A stretch of DNA of 30,618 bases from Amoeboradix gromovi. Taxonomy: Eukaryota; Sanchytriomycota; Sanchytriomycetes; Sanchytriales; Sanchytriaceae. The notes below the pieces were generated by a model. It searched no databases and was not told where the DNA came from. It worked only from the letters and a program-made list of their open reading frames with translations. Made by a program: the position numbers and the translations under genes. Below, one piece after another: positions 10,076 through 19,199 of the stretch. The stretch covers positions 1 to 30,618 of the forward strand of contig JADGIF010000037.1 of NCBI GenBank assembly GCA_018985225.1, written 5' to 3'. Every line of letters starts with the position of its first letter. The stretch's first letter is position 1.

Positions 10076-10174
10076 CGCATCAACTGTAGGCCACTTGTGT
10101 AGATACAGTTTAAGCATATTTTTGCCTAGGTTAATATTTCTATGATCTTCATGGTCGCAATTACAACATCTGAT
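10076..10174 (-). pseudogene. Zinc-ribbon relic of a Fanzor/TnpB-type gene
   Basis: On the minus strand the frame reads RCCNCDHEDHRNINLGKNML and continues LYLHKWP. The pattern CNCxHEDxR(D/N)Ixxx-KNML is shared with the relic at 25037-25160. It fits the last zinc knuckle plus the RuvC-III segment (RDxxxxxNxL) of TnpB-superfamily nucleases, with the key Asp here replaced by Asn. Upstream sequence on this strand is replaced by the oppositely oriented tail at 10191-10244, so the relic is truncated or nested. Confidence 0.45.
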
Positions 10175-10190
10175 GAATTTTCTCGATTGG

Positions 10191-10244
10191 TGATTGCTAG
10201 TTTCTTTGGAAATTCTCGATTTTCTCGGAGATCAGGACTTTTAA
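10191..10244 (+). pseudogene. C-terminal tail relic of a Fanzor/TnpB-type gene
   Basis: The + frame reads LLVSLEILDFLGDQDF-stop. The DNA closely matches 22206-22264 (ATTGCTAGTTTCT and ATTCTCGATTTTCTC blocks are identical), the end of a copy that still has its zinc ribbon. This appears to be the 3' end of the same element family. The rest of the 9563-10454 gap, apart from this and the relic at 10076, shows nothing recognisable. Confidence 0.6.
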
Positions 10245-10454
10245 ACGAGAGTCATTAACGAGAACAAGGTGCCACTGATAACAAATCGTATAAAACAGCA
10301 GCGCGAAATCCGTGGGCTAACAAATGCAGATACATAGGATTTAGATGATTGTGAGCCGAGTCATACTCAAAGAATAGCGGAAAAAGTAAAATAGATGATT
10401 TGAATGGCTGACAATAACTAACTTAGTTTTTATATCAGTGTCACATATAACAGT

Positions 10455-11948
10455 TTATTGATCATCATCCTCAGATTCGTCTTTAGTAATCTGAGCTTGT
10501 TCGTCGTACATCCTCAACAATCGCTGGATACTGGTTGTTTCCTGTGCCGATTTGTCATTTCTGATTCGCAGAAATCTGGGAAATCTAAGCGATATCCCAC
10601 TGGTGTGCACTGGACTCTTAGTTAAGTCTGCACATTGTATCTCCCATACATGTTTAGGCTCAACCCACACGTCTGCCTCTAGTTTACATTGGTACTCTTC
10701 TGGTTTCTTGGCTACTTTTAGTGGCATCAATAAATTACTAAAAACATCCAATTCTTCATCCTTAAATCCAGTTCCTAGTTTGCATACAGTCTTATATACT
10801 TCTTCGTCCTCATCCCAAGTACCTACTACAAATGTGCCTAATCCTCCGCTTCTCTTTCCTTTCCCATAAAATGCTCCCATGACCACTAGATCAAGCGAGT
10901 CACCCATTGTGGAGTCTAAATAATCCTTCTTTAGCTTAAACCAATTCAAACTGCGCTTACTTGGCTCATAAGTTGAGTCACGGCCTAGTAATGTTTTCAG
11001 CATTAAACCTTCACATTTATTAAGCACGCTCTCATTCAAGTACTCTGTAATCTGTTCCACGTCAGTGCAGTCCTTGTTTTTTGCAAACTCAAACACATTC
11101 GACCTTTGCTTAAAGTGCTTGTACAGCAGCTCACGACGCTCATTGAACGGGTGCTGCAATAGCGACTCCCCGTTCAGGTACAGCAGGTCAAACGCCACCA
11201 CAATCACTGGTATATCGATAGAGTCCAGCATCACGTTTTTGCGCTTTCTCTTCTGGAGTGCTTGGAACGGCTGAATCCCTTCTATCGGATCGCACGCTAG
11301 GGTCTCGCAGTCCAGAATGTATGACTCAGCTTCTGTTATTGTGGGGATCAGCGCGAGCACATCCGGGTATTTGTCACTCAGGTTCTCGCTGTTGCGGCTG
11401 TAGACCCAGCAGCCCTTTTTGCTGTAATGCAGCTGCGCCCGCTCTCCGTCATATTTGTACTCGCACGTGAATGTCTTGTTTTCAAACCTGTCCAGCACCT
11501 TGGCGATGCCTTTGGTTGGGTGCGCCAGCATGGGCTTGACCGGGATACCAGGCACCAGAACACAGTTGTCCTGCAAAAGCGAGATGCCCACGCTTGGATC
11601 AAGCAGCAGGGGGATTATGAGGTCGAAGGAAGGGCACGAACAATAAACCGACTTCAATACAGACTCTGCTTCTTTTACACTGAAGCTGCTGAACTTGGCT
11701 GCTGCCTGGGAGATGCAGGTGATGAGGGTCTTGTCGCTCAGCCCGATTCGCATCCTGCCACTCAGTATACGAATGAGATACTTGGACTCAACTGCTGTAG
11801 CGGAGCCCAGAAGGACACAGATCTTGTCGATCTTGCGGGACTGGCTGTTCTTCCCGCTGGTAAGAGAGATGTCTACTAGGGTTTTGAACAGGCCGTGGAC
11901 TGTAAGTGGTTTGGGGGCTGACACGAGGATTTGGTTCTGGCGGGACAA
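10455..11948 (-). CDS. ATP-dependent DNA ligase I, N-terminally short, no AUG start
   Basis: DNA ligase I (CDC9) seals Okazaki fragments and repair nicks. Present are the second half of the DNA-binding domain (PLTVHGLFK to LVPGIPVKPMLAHPTKG), catalytic lysine about 165 in EYKYDGERAQ, SRNSENLSDKYPD, the FDLLYLNG motif, EGLMLKTL, WFKLKKDYL and RFPRFLRIR of the OB-fold. The family is usually 700-900 aa; here the PCNA-binding region and the first half of the DNA-binding domain are missing. The frame opens after a TAG at 11988-11990, and only ~30 bp separate that from the helicase stop. The first AUG is codon 66. Codon 1 is TTG in the context CTTGAAACCCAATTG, so either a one-base insertion broke an ATG, a non-AUG start is used, or an exon is unseen. 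The stop is embedded in AATAAA (10454-10459). About 11100-11930 is markedly GC-rich. Confidence 0.9.
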   Translation of the reverse strand: MSRQNQILVSAPKPLTVHGLFKTLVDISLTSGKNSQSRKIDKICVLLGSATAVESKYLIRILSGRMRIGLSDKTLITCISQAAAKFSSFSVKEAESVLKSVYCSCPSFDLIIPLLLDPSVGISLLQDNCVLVPGIPVKPMLAHPTKGIAKVLDRFENKTFTCEYKYDGERAQLHYSKKGCWVYSRNSENLSDKYPDVLALIPTITEAESYILDCETLACDPIEGIQPFQALQKRKRKNVMLDSIDIPVIVVAFDLLYLNGESLLQHPFNERRELLYKHFKQRSNVFEFAKNKDCTDVEQITEYLNESVLNKCEGLMLKTLLGRDSTYEPSKRSLNWFKLKKDYLDSTMGDSLDLVVMGAFYGKGKRSGGLGTFVVGTWDEDEEVYKTVCKLGTGFKDEELDVFSNLLMPLKVAKKPEEYQCKLEADVWVEPKHVWEIQCADLTKSPVHTSGISLRFPRFLRIRNDKSAQETTSIQRLLRMYDEQAQITKDESEDDDQ

Positions 11949-12020
11949 TTGGGTTTCAAGATTAACTGCCCTTTGGCTATTAGTAATCTACTTAGAAATC
12001 CCAAACGTTATATTAAGTAC

Positions 12021-13049
12021 CTAGTTTATTAAATTAAGGTCTTGTAATAAACCTGCGTTCTTATCAGTTATACAAACTATAACCTGCTTCTTTTGTGGAA
12101 ACCTCAATCTTCCTATTCTGTGTATTAAGCTGTTCATAGTTCCCGGTGCATCGTATAAAACAATTCTATCTAAATGCACAAAATCGATTCCCCGTTCTAG
12201 CAATCTAGATGATATTAAAGTTATAGGTTTAGTGCTAGTTCTATATCTGAGAACCTTCAATGCATCTATGGTAGATATGCCGTGCTCGTCTATGGGGTTA
12301 TGGAGTATTCTAGGATCAAATTCAGAAAAATCAGAACAAAGTCGCTTTTCAGTTCCCTTTTTGTTGCAAAATATTAAAGTGTTTTTAGAGATACTAAGAA
12401 TTCCTCGCAGGGAAGCCATCATGGATTCATGGTTCGAATTCCTAGAATCTAAGTAGATCATTTGGGGAGCCTCAGTTTTTGGCTCCGCGTGTAAAGTTAA
12501 AGCATTTGGACAATTTGAATCTATAATTTTTTGAGCAGATTCAGTTAATGTAGCCCCAACAAACCATTTCCTAGTTTGAGGTCCGATTCTATGAAGAATT
12601 GGAATAGCGTTGTCCAAGTCCTGTGGGTCTAGTAACACATCCATTTCATCAAATACACAAAACTCTAATGGTTTTAGATTAAATTCATTAAAGTATTTAA
12701 GCATATAACCAGGAGTACTAACCACGAATTGTGATTTCATGTTGGTGCGCTTCTTCCTCTGATTATATCCCAGTTTCCCATGAATTATTTGTACATCACC
12801 GCCTATCATATGCATATCGTGCCCTATTTGCTCTGCCAGCAATGATGAAGGCGTTAATATTAGTGCGTTTGGTCTAAAATCATTGTTATCTGTAATAAAC
12901 TTTTGTAATTGTACCAAGTAAGCCAAAGTCTTTCCTGATCCGGTTGGCGATCTTATAACATAGTCATTCAAAGGTGCGTCCCATAACATCTGTTGTATTT
13001 TGGTAGGTTTAACAAATCTCAAGTTCAATTTTGAAAACAACTGCTGCAT
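12021..13049 (-). CDS. Compact DEAD-box RNA helicase, MRH4/DDX28-like
   Basis: 342 aa, essentially only the two RecA lobes. Motifs in order are FVKPTKIQQ (Q-motif region), SPTGSGKT (Walker A), LILTPSSLLAEQ, STPGYML, DEMD in place of DEAD (Walker B), GATLT in place of SAT, LIFCNK, LLERGIDF and HRIGRLRFP. DEMD and a GAT motif III recall the mitochondrial helicases MRH4 and DDX28, which act in large mitoribosomal subunit assembly. The assignment among DEAD-box subfamilies is tentative. No clear targeting peptide is seen (MQQLFSKLNLRF is short and basic). AATAAA overlaps the last codons. It lies directly upstream of the ligase on the same strand. Confidence 0.85.
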   Translation of the reverse strand: MQQLFSKLNLRFVKPTKIQQMLWDAPLNDYVIRSPTGSGKTLAYLVQLQKFITDNNDFRPNALILTPSSLLAEQIGHDMHMIGGDVQIIHGKLGYNQRKKRTNMKSQFVVSTPGYMLKYFNEFNLKPLEFCVFDEMDVLLDPQDLDNAIPILHRIGPQTRKWFVGATLTESAQKIIDSNCPNALTLHAEPKTEAPQMIYLDSRNSNHESMMASLRGILSISKNTLIFCNKKGTEKRLCSDFSEFDPRILHNPIDEHGISTIDALKVLRYRTSTKPITLISSRLLERGIDFVHLDRIVLYDAPGTMNSLIHRIGRLRFPQKKQVIVCITDKNAGLLQDLNLIN

Positions 13050-13312
13050 GCTTGAGAAAAGTAGACTGGAGGGGTAAAATGGAGGACAAAAAGAAAAAGA
13101 AATGTTGATTTATTACATGAGCGGTATCAATAAAAACCAAAAACTATGTTAATTGAATCCTTTCAGACTGTTATACTTACAATAAATCACTATCATCCGA
13201 TAATTAAAGAAAGGTGATATGGGCCACATACGAAATACATTAAAATAGAGAAGATAAAACATGAGAAATTAATACACTATGGTGATTGTGGTTACAGGCA
13301 CAACATTAATGA

Positions 13313-13483
13313 TCATCTAAAGAGTGCTGTAAACGTCGTAGGAAGAATTGCAAAAGTTATAGTATTCGGCAATGTTGTAGAAGTTATAAGCTGGCCCAGT
13401 TTGCCCACTGTGATGTGGCAGTGGATCGAGATGTGAAAGATTGTTACAACAACCTTCCAGTAACAGAAGGTCTACCAAGATAA
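13313..13483 (+). pseudogene. Zinc-ribbon relic of a Fanzor-type gene
   Basis: The + frame contains KNCKSY, QCCRSYKLAQ and then FAHCDVAVDRDVKDCYNN before TAA at 13481-13483. It fits a C-terminal zinc ribbon followed by the RuvC-III segment (DRDVxxxxN) of TnpB-superfamily nucleases. The expected first cysteine of the last knuckle is Phe (TTT at 13400-13402, one change from TGT). A TGA at 13310-13312 cuts the frame upstream, so this is a decayed copy. The rest of the 13050-14355 gap shows only the tail at 14283. Confidence 0.5.
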
Positions 13484-14282
13484 GTCAAAGCCCAGAATTA
13501 CAAAGAAGAGGAGTTCGCAGCAGCGAGGTGCTGTCTGAGGAACTTGTGACAAATATGTAAGTTCTTTACCTGGCTAGTTCTGCATTTTAGAGACAAGCAA
13601 ACTAAAAAACTGCTTTGTCTTGTACAGTGTGTCACTGTTGGTTTATGTTTTTCAATTGTTGTTAAATAAGATTATTTCTTTGAACCCTTAAAGAACTTTT
13701 GCGTTGTGTAATTGAGAAGAATATTCCTTTGAATGGCAATAAATAAATCTAACAGTAATTTGGCTACAATTTTACTGCTTTTCTGCCTTGATTGTCTCGG
13801 TAAGATTGTTCAGTTTCCTTTGATACCTTTGTTGAGTATTTGGAGTAGATTTGAATTTACTAAAAAGGAAGATCATTTATTTAACTGGTCCTGCTTTATC
13901 CACTCTTGTGTGCATTTAACCAAACCTTGATTTACCATTCTCCTTTACTAATGTCTTGTCCAATTTAACGTACTTTCATTTCGTTCAAACGAATTACATG
14001 CAGAAATATGTATGTATGTTTCTATGAGTCCATTCGATACATTCGATGAACACAATCTCCGAGTGGACAACAAAATTAAGTGACAAAATGTTTTACGGCA
14101 CAACTTCGTAACGATAATAGTTGGAGCTGTTATTACTAATAAAGAATCAAATTACACAAGACTGAGGAAGAGAAAGGCGGAGATAGCTATGTGATTAAAT
14201 TTTTTTTGGATCAGACATCAATAAAAGACGCCCATCATGGCCCGGTGACATCAGCTAATAGTGCAAAGTATTAACTGGCTTT

Positions 14283-14333
14283 ATCAGCGTCTTTGTAGAA
14301 ATTCTTTATTTTCTACGAGACAAGGACATTTAA
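14283..14333 (+). pseudogene. C-terminal tail relic of a Fanzor/TnpB-type gene
   Basis: The + frame reads FISVFVEILYFLRDKDI-stop, a diverged version of the EILDFLRNQDF tail. It ends only 22 bp before the ATG of the metallophosphoesterase gene, so the element's end may now form that gene's promoter or leader. No zinc ribbon is recognised upstream. Confidence 0.4.
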
Positions 14334-14355
14334 TGAGGGGGTTGAGATTACTTTT

Positions 14356-16149
14356 ATGAAACGCTTCAAAATCGCAGGTTTGCTGGCTTTGATTTATTTG
14401 TTATCCAACTATGACCATCTCCAGAGTGATACTATCAATTCTACTCATCTTACCAAGACACTTAAGTTCCACCACTTTAACCTAACAGATTTTTCTTTCA
14501 TTCACTCAAGTGATTGGCATTACAGTCTACACAAGACTAACAACAACATCTACAAGGTACTCAAGAATCCTCTTCCTGTTAACTTCCATTTTGTCACCGG
14601 TGATCTAGTAGATAGCAAAAGTAAAGATGGCACCACATCTCATCAATATGAATTCGAAGAGAATCAAGTAAATCATATATTATCTACTTTTCATGACAAG
14701 TATAAGCTCCAATATCCTGATTTTAAAGGGTTCTTTACAGTTCTTGGTAACCATGATATATATGATACTTTGGAACATCAAAAAGAACGCCAACATCATA
14801 TTATTGATACTAATCTTGTCAAGATAGTAATGATTGATAGCGGTCCATTTGGGCTTGGTAGACCACTTAATTTCTTTGGTTTTATTGATGATTTGGTCCT
14901 AGATATCATTGAGATGAGTCTAGATAACAAACCCATCATAATTATGGCGCATTATCCATTGTCCACTACTTTTTATTCAAAGAAACTGTTGAAAACCCTA
15001 AGGAATTATAAATATCCTGTTTATTATCTCTGTGGCCATTTGCATTATTTAAAGGAACCTTTTGGACATTACCTACAAACTACGTACAACGGTATTGTTG
15101 AACTAGAAGTGGGCGACGTTAAAGAACATTCTGCTAGTAGGTTATTTCACGTCACTGAGAAAGGAGTGTCCTTTGTTAATTTGAATAACATAAATTATAC
15201 AAACGCCATAATTACTTGGCCTTTGGACTCTAAATTTATGGTCAACGATCCACCTAAATGGGATAACTGTATACATCTCGTGAATTACGATGCCCATACA
15301 CTTCATATTTATATTAACAACGAACTAGTGCATTCGATACTGAACGCTGAAAACAAGAAATATTTTAGCTGCAACAAATCATATGAAATTGCAGAATATG
15401 TTAAAGTACACGCTATCGGTAATAATGTGCATAACCACACTGTGTATATACATACTGTTAAACCCAGTAGCTTAGACTGGAAAGAAAGAGCGATGAATTA
15501 TTTGTTCAGTTTGAATTATGCGGATAGTTTCATTCCAACATTTTATCTTTACTATATTTTACAATTTATGCTGTTAGCCAGTTTGCTCTACAGCAAAGGT
15601 AAGCATGGTCCAAATTGGATGGGCCTTAGCTCTATGAAATACACATATAGCAAGGTTTGGATAGTATTTCTTATTACATCACTGTCATTTCTGTTTATGC
15701 CAATGTTTTATGGATCATTTGCCAAGGATAACAACAGATGTAGCGTATTCGAAGCACCATTCTATCCATTTGGAACTCAATATAATGGAGAAACTGTGTT
15801 TCAATTTGATTTCTTAATTTGGGCAAATTTGTTTTTGTATTACGAAAACTTTGTGATATTCATGGGATATCACATACACATAAACAGAAATAATATAAAA
15901 AACAAATGGGTCGTCATGATATATCCCGCACTAATAATATACATGAAGTATAGGTTACTTTGGAATATGTTTATATGGTATGTGTACGAGGACGCCAACT
16001 GCTTTCAAACAAGGTGGTTGTACTACATGTGGAATTCATTTGGATTCATGCAATTAACCCTGATGCCCGTATCGTGGATATTTTTAAGATACCTTCATTT
16101 AATGACAACCAACAAGTTATCTCTTGGATTTCGACCAAAAGATTTATAA
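14356..16149 (+). CDS. TMEM62-like calcineurin-type metallophosphoesterase, membrane anchored
   Basis: 597 aa. An N-terminal hydrophobic segment (about 7-18) is a signal anchor or signal peptide. The metallophosphoesterase domain has the full metal-binding set: SSDWHY, TGDLVDS, GNHD, MAHYP and CGHLH (about residues 50-240). The pair RPLNFFGFID and YLCGHLH...ELEVGD are as in animal TMEM62. A beta-rich lumenal region follows, then about six transmembrane segments between ~395 and 585. Length is close to TMEM62. Substrate is unknown; the catalytic face is predicted to be lumenal or extracellular. The stop is followed directly by AATAAATAAA. Confidence 0.85.
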   Translation: MKRFKIAGLLALIYLLSNYDHLQSDTINSTHLTKTLKFHHFNLTDFSFIHSSDWHYSLHKTNNNIYKVLKNPLPVNFHFVTGDLVDSKSKDGTTSHQYEFEENQVNHILSTFHDKYKLQYPDFKGFFTVLGNHDIYDTLEHQKERQHHIIDTNLVKIVMIDSGPFGLGRPLNFFGFIDDLVLDIIEMSLDNKPIIIMAHYPLSTTFYSKKLLKTLRNYKYPVYYLCGHLHYLKEPFGHYLQTTYNGIVELEVGDVKEHSASRLFHVTEKGVSFVNLNNINYTNAIITWPLDSKFMVNDPPKWDNCIHLVNYDAHTLHIYINNELVHSILNAENKKYFSCNKSYEIAEYVKVHAIGNNVHNHTVYIHTVKPSSLDWKERAMNYLFSLNYADSFIPTFYLYYILQFMLLASLLYSKGKHGPNWMGLSSMKYTYSKVWIVFLITSLSFLFMPMFYGSFAKDNNRCSVFEAPFYPFGTQYNGETVFQFDFLIWANLFLYYENFVIFMGYHIHINRNNIKNKWVVMIYPALIIYMKYRLLWNMFIWYVYEDANCFQTRWLYYMWNSFGFMQLTLMPVSWIFLRYLHLMTTNKLSLGFRPKDL

Positions 16150-16437
16150 AATAAATAAACAATTATCAATTAGATATTCTTGTAACTAAATTTTGAAGTA
16201 GCTTTAACTTAATGTTAACTCAAATAGTCATTTACCCATAGGTTCATCGTAACTGGTTTAGGAAACAGAAACGAGATTAGATGATTTAGATATATTGCTG
16301 GCGTCAGGCGGAACTCGTCAAGGATTGTGCCACTCCGTGACCCGCTGTCCTATAGCTTGGTAGTTCAAGGGTATATGTGATTTCCGAATCAGAGTTTTAA
16401 ATGTAGCCTATATGCTAATTATGGGTTTCATCAGAAT

Positions 16438-17613
16438 TCATAAAATCATCGGGCTTTTGTTGTTCCTGTTTTTGTATTTTTCTACAGCACTTGCATTCCA
16501 ATTTTGAGGAATTACCATACTGCCAACAACGTAATCGCCATTAAATAGGCAGATGGTCTGACCAGGTGTTAATGCACGTACAGGAGTATCAAAGTATATA
16601 GTGTTTTCGTGAAACGTGCAAGAAATTAGTTTGTAAGGGTGTCTTATTTTCGCCATCATTCTTGGAGTTGGTTTTCTAAACCAATGTGAGCAAGAGGCAT
16701 CTATTTTGCTGACATAAAGTAACTTGTGATTGCAATGCCCCACATATATAGTATTCTGGGACTTATGAATAACGTAGAGTTTAAAAGAGCATCCAGGCAC
16801 CTTGATACCCTGTCCGATGGTATAAAAATGAGTTCCGCGGTGCTGTTGGATAATTGCGCCTGAATCGATTTCAATAATGTTTCCGTGACTCTGCAACAAG
16901 TAATTATCAACAAACTCACCGAAGTTACGCTTCCCAATAAAGCATATTCCCATACTCTCTTTCTTATTGAGGAGATCATGGAATACGTTGCTAGATCTAG
17001 AGTAGTATTTTTTAGAGATTAATTCAGAGTATGAGGAAGAATTAGAAGCTGCAATGCTGTATGCTAACCACTTAACTTGCAACTTCAGCAAATCACCCAG
17101 AGGAAAGATCACTTTATTTAGGTTTTTGACTTGACACAAAAAGTACGACTGGTCTTTCCATATGTCTCTACCTCTCATTAGATATCCATCTTCAACTCTA
17201 CAATAATGCCCAGTGGCCATGTATTCAGTATGTATATGCTTCCTAAGTTCGTCGAATTTAATATGAGAATTGCACTCGATGTCTGGATTGGGTGTCTGAT
17301 TGTCCTGAAGTTTACAAAGGAATGGCTCAAATACTCTACTCCAATACTCTTTTTGAAGGTCTATTAACTTCAGATCTATTTCCATAAAGTCGGCTACATT
17401 TTGGGCGTAAAGATAATCCTTATGGAACGGACAACCCAAATCAAAGTTTCTTTTAATTTTCGGAATTTTGTCATTTGATGTAGGTGTGGGCCAATTCTTC
17501 ATGTATATCGCTCTAACTTTGTATCCTTGCTTTTTTAATAGAAACGCAGATATGGCTGAATCTATTCCACCTGAGAGACACACAGTGACTTGCTTTTGAA
17601 AAAGTTTTTGCAT
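16438..17613 (-). CDS. MTU1: Mitochondrial tRNA 2-thiouridylase (MTU1/SLM3, MnmA family)
   Basis: This enzyme installs the 2-thio group on wobble U34 of mitochondrial tRNAs for Lys, Glu and Gln, using ATP to adenylate U34. The PP-loop SGGIDSA lies near residue 15. The catalytic cysteine pair is in NPDIECNSHIKF (near 114) and MGICFIGKR (near 222). Other MnmA motifs are MATGHYCR, KDQSYFL, the HRGTHFYTIGQG loop and the C-terminal beta-barrel segment TPGQ. The first AUG is 17611-17613 (MQKLFQKQ), giving 391 aa, full length for the family. The ATG lies 25 bp from the ATG of the divergent gene, so the two share a minimal promoter. Confidence 0.92.
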   Translation of the reverse strand: MQKLFQKQVTVCLSGGIDSAISAFLLKKQGYKVRAIYMKNWPTPTSNDKIPKIKRNFDLGCPFHKDYLYAQNVADFMEIDLKLIDLQKEYWSRVFEPFLCKLQDNQTPNPDIECNSHIKFDELRKHIHTEYMATGHYCRVEDGYLMRGRDIWKDQSYFLCQVKNLNKVIFPLGDLLKLQVKWLAYSIAASNSSSYSELISKKYYSRSSNVFHDLLNKKESMGICFIGKRNFGEFVDNYLLQSHGNIIEIDSGAIIQQHRGTHFYTIGQGIKVPGCSFKLYVIHKSQNTIYVGHCNHKLLYVSKIDASCSHWFRKPTPRMMAKIRHPYKLISCTFHENTIYFDTPVRALTPGQTICLFNGDYVVGSMVIPQNWNASAVEKYKNRNNKSPMIL

Positions 17614-17638
17614 CAAATCTACTCCTGATTATTTGTAG

Positions 17639-18253
17639 ATGTTGGTATTTCAAGCTATCATGTGCACATCATTTTTATTTCTTTTAGCCGATATACCTTT
17701 ATTTTTCAAATCTAGATTATTGCTAGGTTTAGTTTTCTCATTGTCTCTTTATTCCTGGGAAATTGATACTCTGTGTACTTTTTTTATTTTGTGGTCAGTA
17801 CCAATTGTCACACCGTCCATCTTGCTATTCGAATTGTTGAATTCTGATTTAAATACACCAGATAGAGTTTATGTTCCACAGTTTAAATATAGATGGCTTC
17901 TATTCATACCTATTATTTTAAATCTATTTGTTTTAAAGGTTCTAAGTAGAATGACTGTTTATGTTTACCTAGCTACACAATTGGTTTTATTTGTATCTGT
18001 GTTTATATTTATTCGACGATCATTCAATTACCTTCCAGTTGAAATTATATATAATTCTTCCTTTGTTATGTTTGATGTGCTGTTTTCCTACTGTTACTTT
18101 CAGATCAATATAATTGATGTAGACTACCACTCAACGATAAATTATTATTCAATTCGCCTTACTATTTTTACCTGGATATTCTGGTTTATAGTTCCATTTT
18201 TGCTTCACAGATATACTTGGAATCTACTGGTACGGTTATTACACAAGTCCTAG
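17639..18253 (+). CDS. Multi-pass membrane protein, unknown
   Basis: 204 aa, very hydrophobic, with about six transmembrane segments (roughly 2-18, 26-42, 45-62, 87-104, 106-127 and 178-192). Basic residues flank several of them and the C-terminus is RLLHKS. I recognise no family. It is divergent from MTU1 with only 25 bp between start codons. A real gene is likely because the long frame is maintained and tightly packed, but strongly T-rich sequence can also produce such frames. Confidence 0.6.
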   Translation: MLVFQAIMCTSFLFLLADIPLFFKSRLLLGLVFSLSLYSWEIDTLCTFFILWSVPIVTPSILLFELLNSDLNTPDRVYVPQFKYRWLLFIPIILNLFVLKVLSRMTVYVYLATQLVLFVSVFIFIRRSFNYLPVEIIYNSSFVMFDVLFSYCYFQINIIDVDYHSTINYYSIRLTIFTWIFWFIVPFLLHRYTWNLLVRLLHKS

Positions 18254-18620
18254 CAGAGCTATGCCTGCAAAATATTTATAACGTGCTGGCTGCTTTTTCA
18301 ATAGCTTGTTTTGCTAATTGATGAGACTCTCATATACTACCATCTCTTTAAGGGCCACTGAGGTAATACCAAGGATTACTAGAATGCGTGGTAAATAGGA
18401 CAGGAGCCTGTTTCCTGGTGTGTGTATGCAGCGGCTAGTTCACTAGAAGAATGCGTTCTATGTGTCGCGGTAATGCGTTAGTACGTAACATATTCTGGCT
18501 GTGGTGATATGAAGACATTTGCCTTAAATGGAGTGAGTATTCTGATTATTCAACTAAAGTATTCTAGAAAGTGGGCATATTCCAGAGGTGAAACAGAAGT
18601 AATGCCGATAAATGGTTTAT
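18254..18620. other. Intergenic region without recognisable feature
   Basis: 367 bp between convergent genes. No repeat, RNA gene or open frame that I can support. Confidence 0.5.
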
Positions 18621-19199
18621 TTAATTAGAATCGATGACTGTTTTAGCATTTTTTAAGATCTCATCGACTGTCCATTGGTCACCAGCATTCTTTCCATAAT
18701 ATATCTTCACTATTTTCCCGTTTGAGCAATCAATTATGGCATCCATTGGCAATAATTTCGATCCTCCTTCTTCTTTTTTAGGATTAGAAAATTGTTTTGT
18801 GATTTTTTTACCAGCTATAATTGCTTTGATCACGCTGAATTTCATCATTTTAATCATACTTCCGTTTTTACAACCAAAAGCTTTATAAATCTGCTTAGAC
18901 GGATCTGCTACGAATTCTAGACCAGCAGACCATGTAGCTTTTCCCTGGTTCTCTTGAATTACTTTTTTTTCGGAATGTAATACAATCACCTCACGAATCA
19001 ATGCATCCTTGAGATCCTTTAGATGGGTAGATATCGCTACCATTTTTAAATTACAAATGGGACATCCGGAGAATCGTCTCAAGCTTAAGTGAATCAAACC
19101 ATTGCTACCCTTGAGATCAATCTTAGCATCTGAGATTGTTGTTATGCTATCTATTGGTACGATGTCACCCTCTTGTAAATGCTTTTGAAAACTTACCAT
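18621..19199 (-). CDS. Peroxiredoxin-like (AhpC/TSA-type thioredoxin-fold) protein
   Basis: The start chosen is the ATG at 19197-19199 (MVSFQKHLQEGD), giving 192 aa. An in-frame ATG at 19266-19268 would add 23 residues (MRVCKLLVISSNITFCFEII) that look like leader sequence rather than this family. The protein has a peroxiredoxin-like fold: GDIVPIDSITTI, a strand LIHLSLRRFSG followed by CPIC (a CxxC redox site), VIVLHSEKKV, LEFVADPSKQIYKAFG and a long C-terminal segment with GGSKLLPMDAIID and VKIYYGKNAGD. It resembles the AhpC-TSA_2/PRXL2-type family. The substrate is unknown; cytosolic redox activity is inferred. The AATAAA hexamer (18616-18621) overlaps the stop. Confidence 0.8.
   Translation of the reverse strand: MVSFQKHLQEGDIVPIDSITTISDAKIDLKGSNGLIHLSLRRFSGCPICNLKMVAISTHLKDLKDALIREVIVLHSEKKVIQENQGKATWSAGLEFVADPSKQIYKAFGCKNGSMIKMMKFSVIKAIIAGKKITKQFSNPKKEEGGSKLLPMDAIIDCSNGKIVKIYYGKNAGDQWTVDEILKNAKTVIDSN

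Noticed and set aside
11258-12024. Several open frames on the + strand and alternative minus frames across the ligase
   Set aside because: They overlap a conserved ligase and are open because the block is GC-rich; no product is recognisable.
13733-13930. 65-codon + frame (MAINKSNSNLATILLLF)
   Set aside because: No family resemblance and atypical composition in a gap dominated by relics.
16330-16400. tRNA-like stretch (CTATAGCTTGGTAGTTCAAG)
   Set aside because: Resembles an A-box, but no B-box, acceptor stem or proper anticodon arm can be formed.
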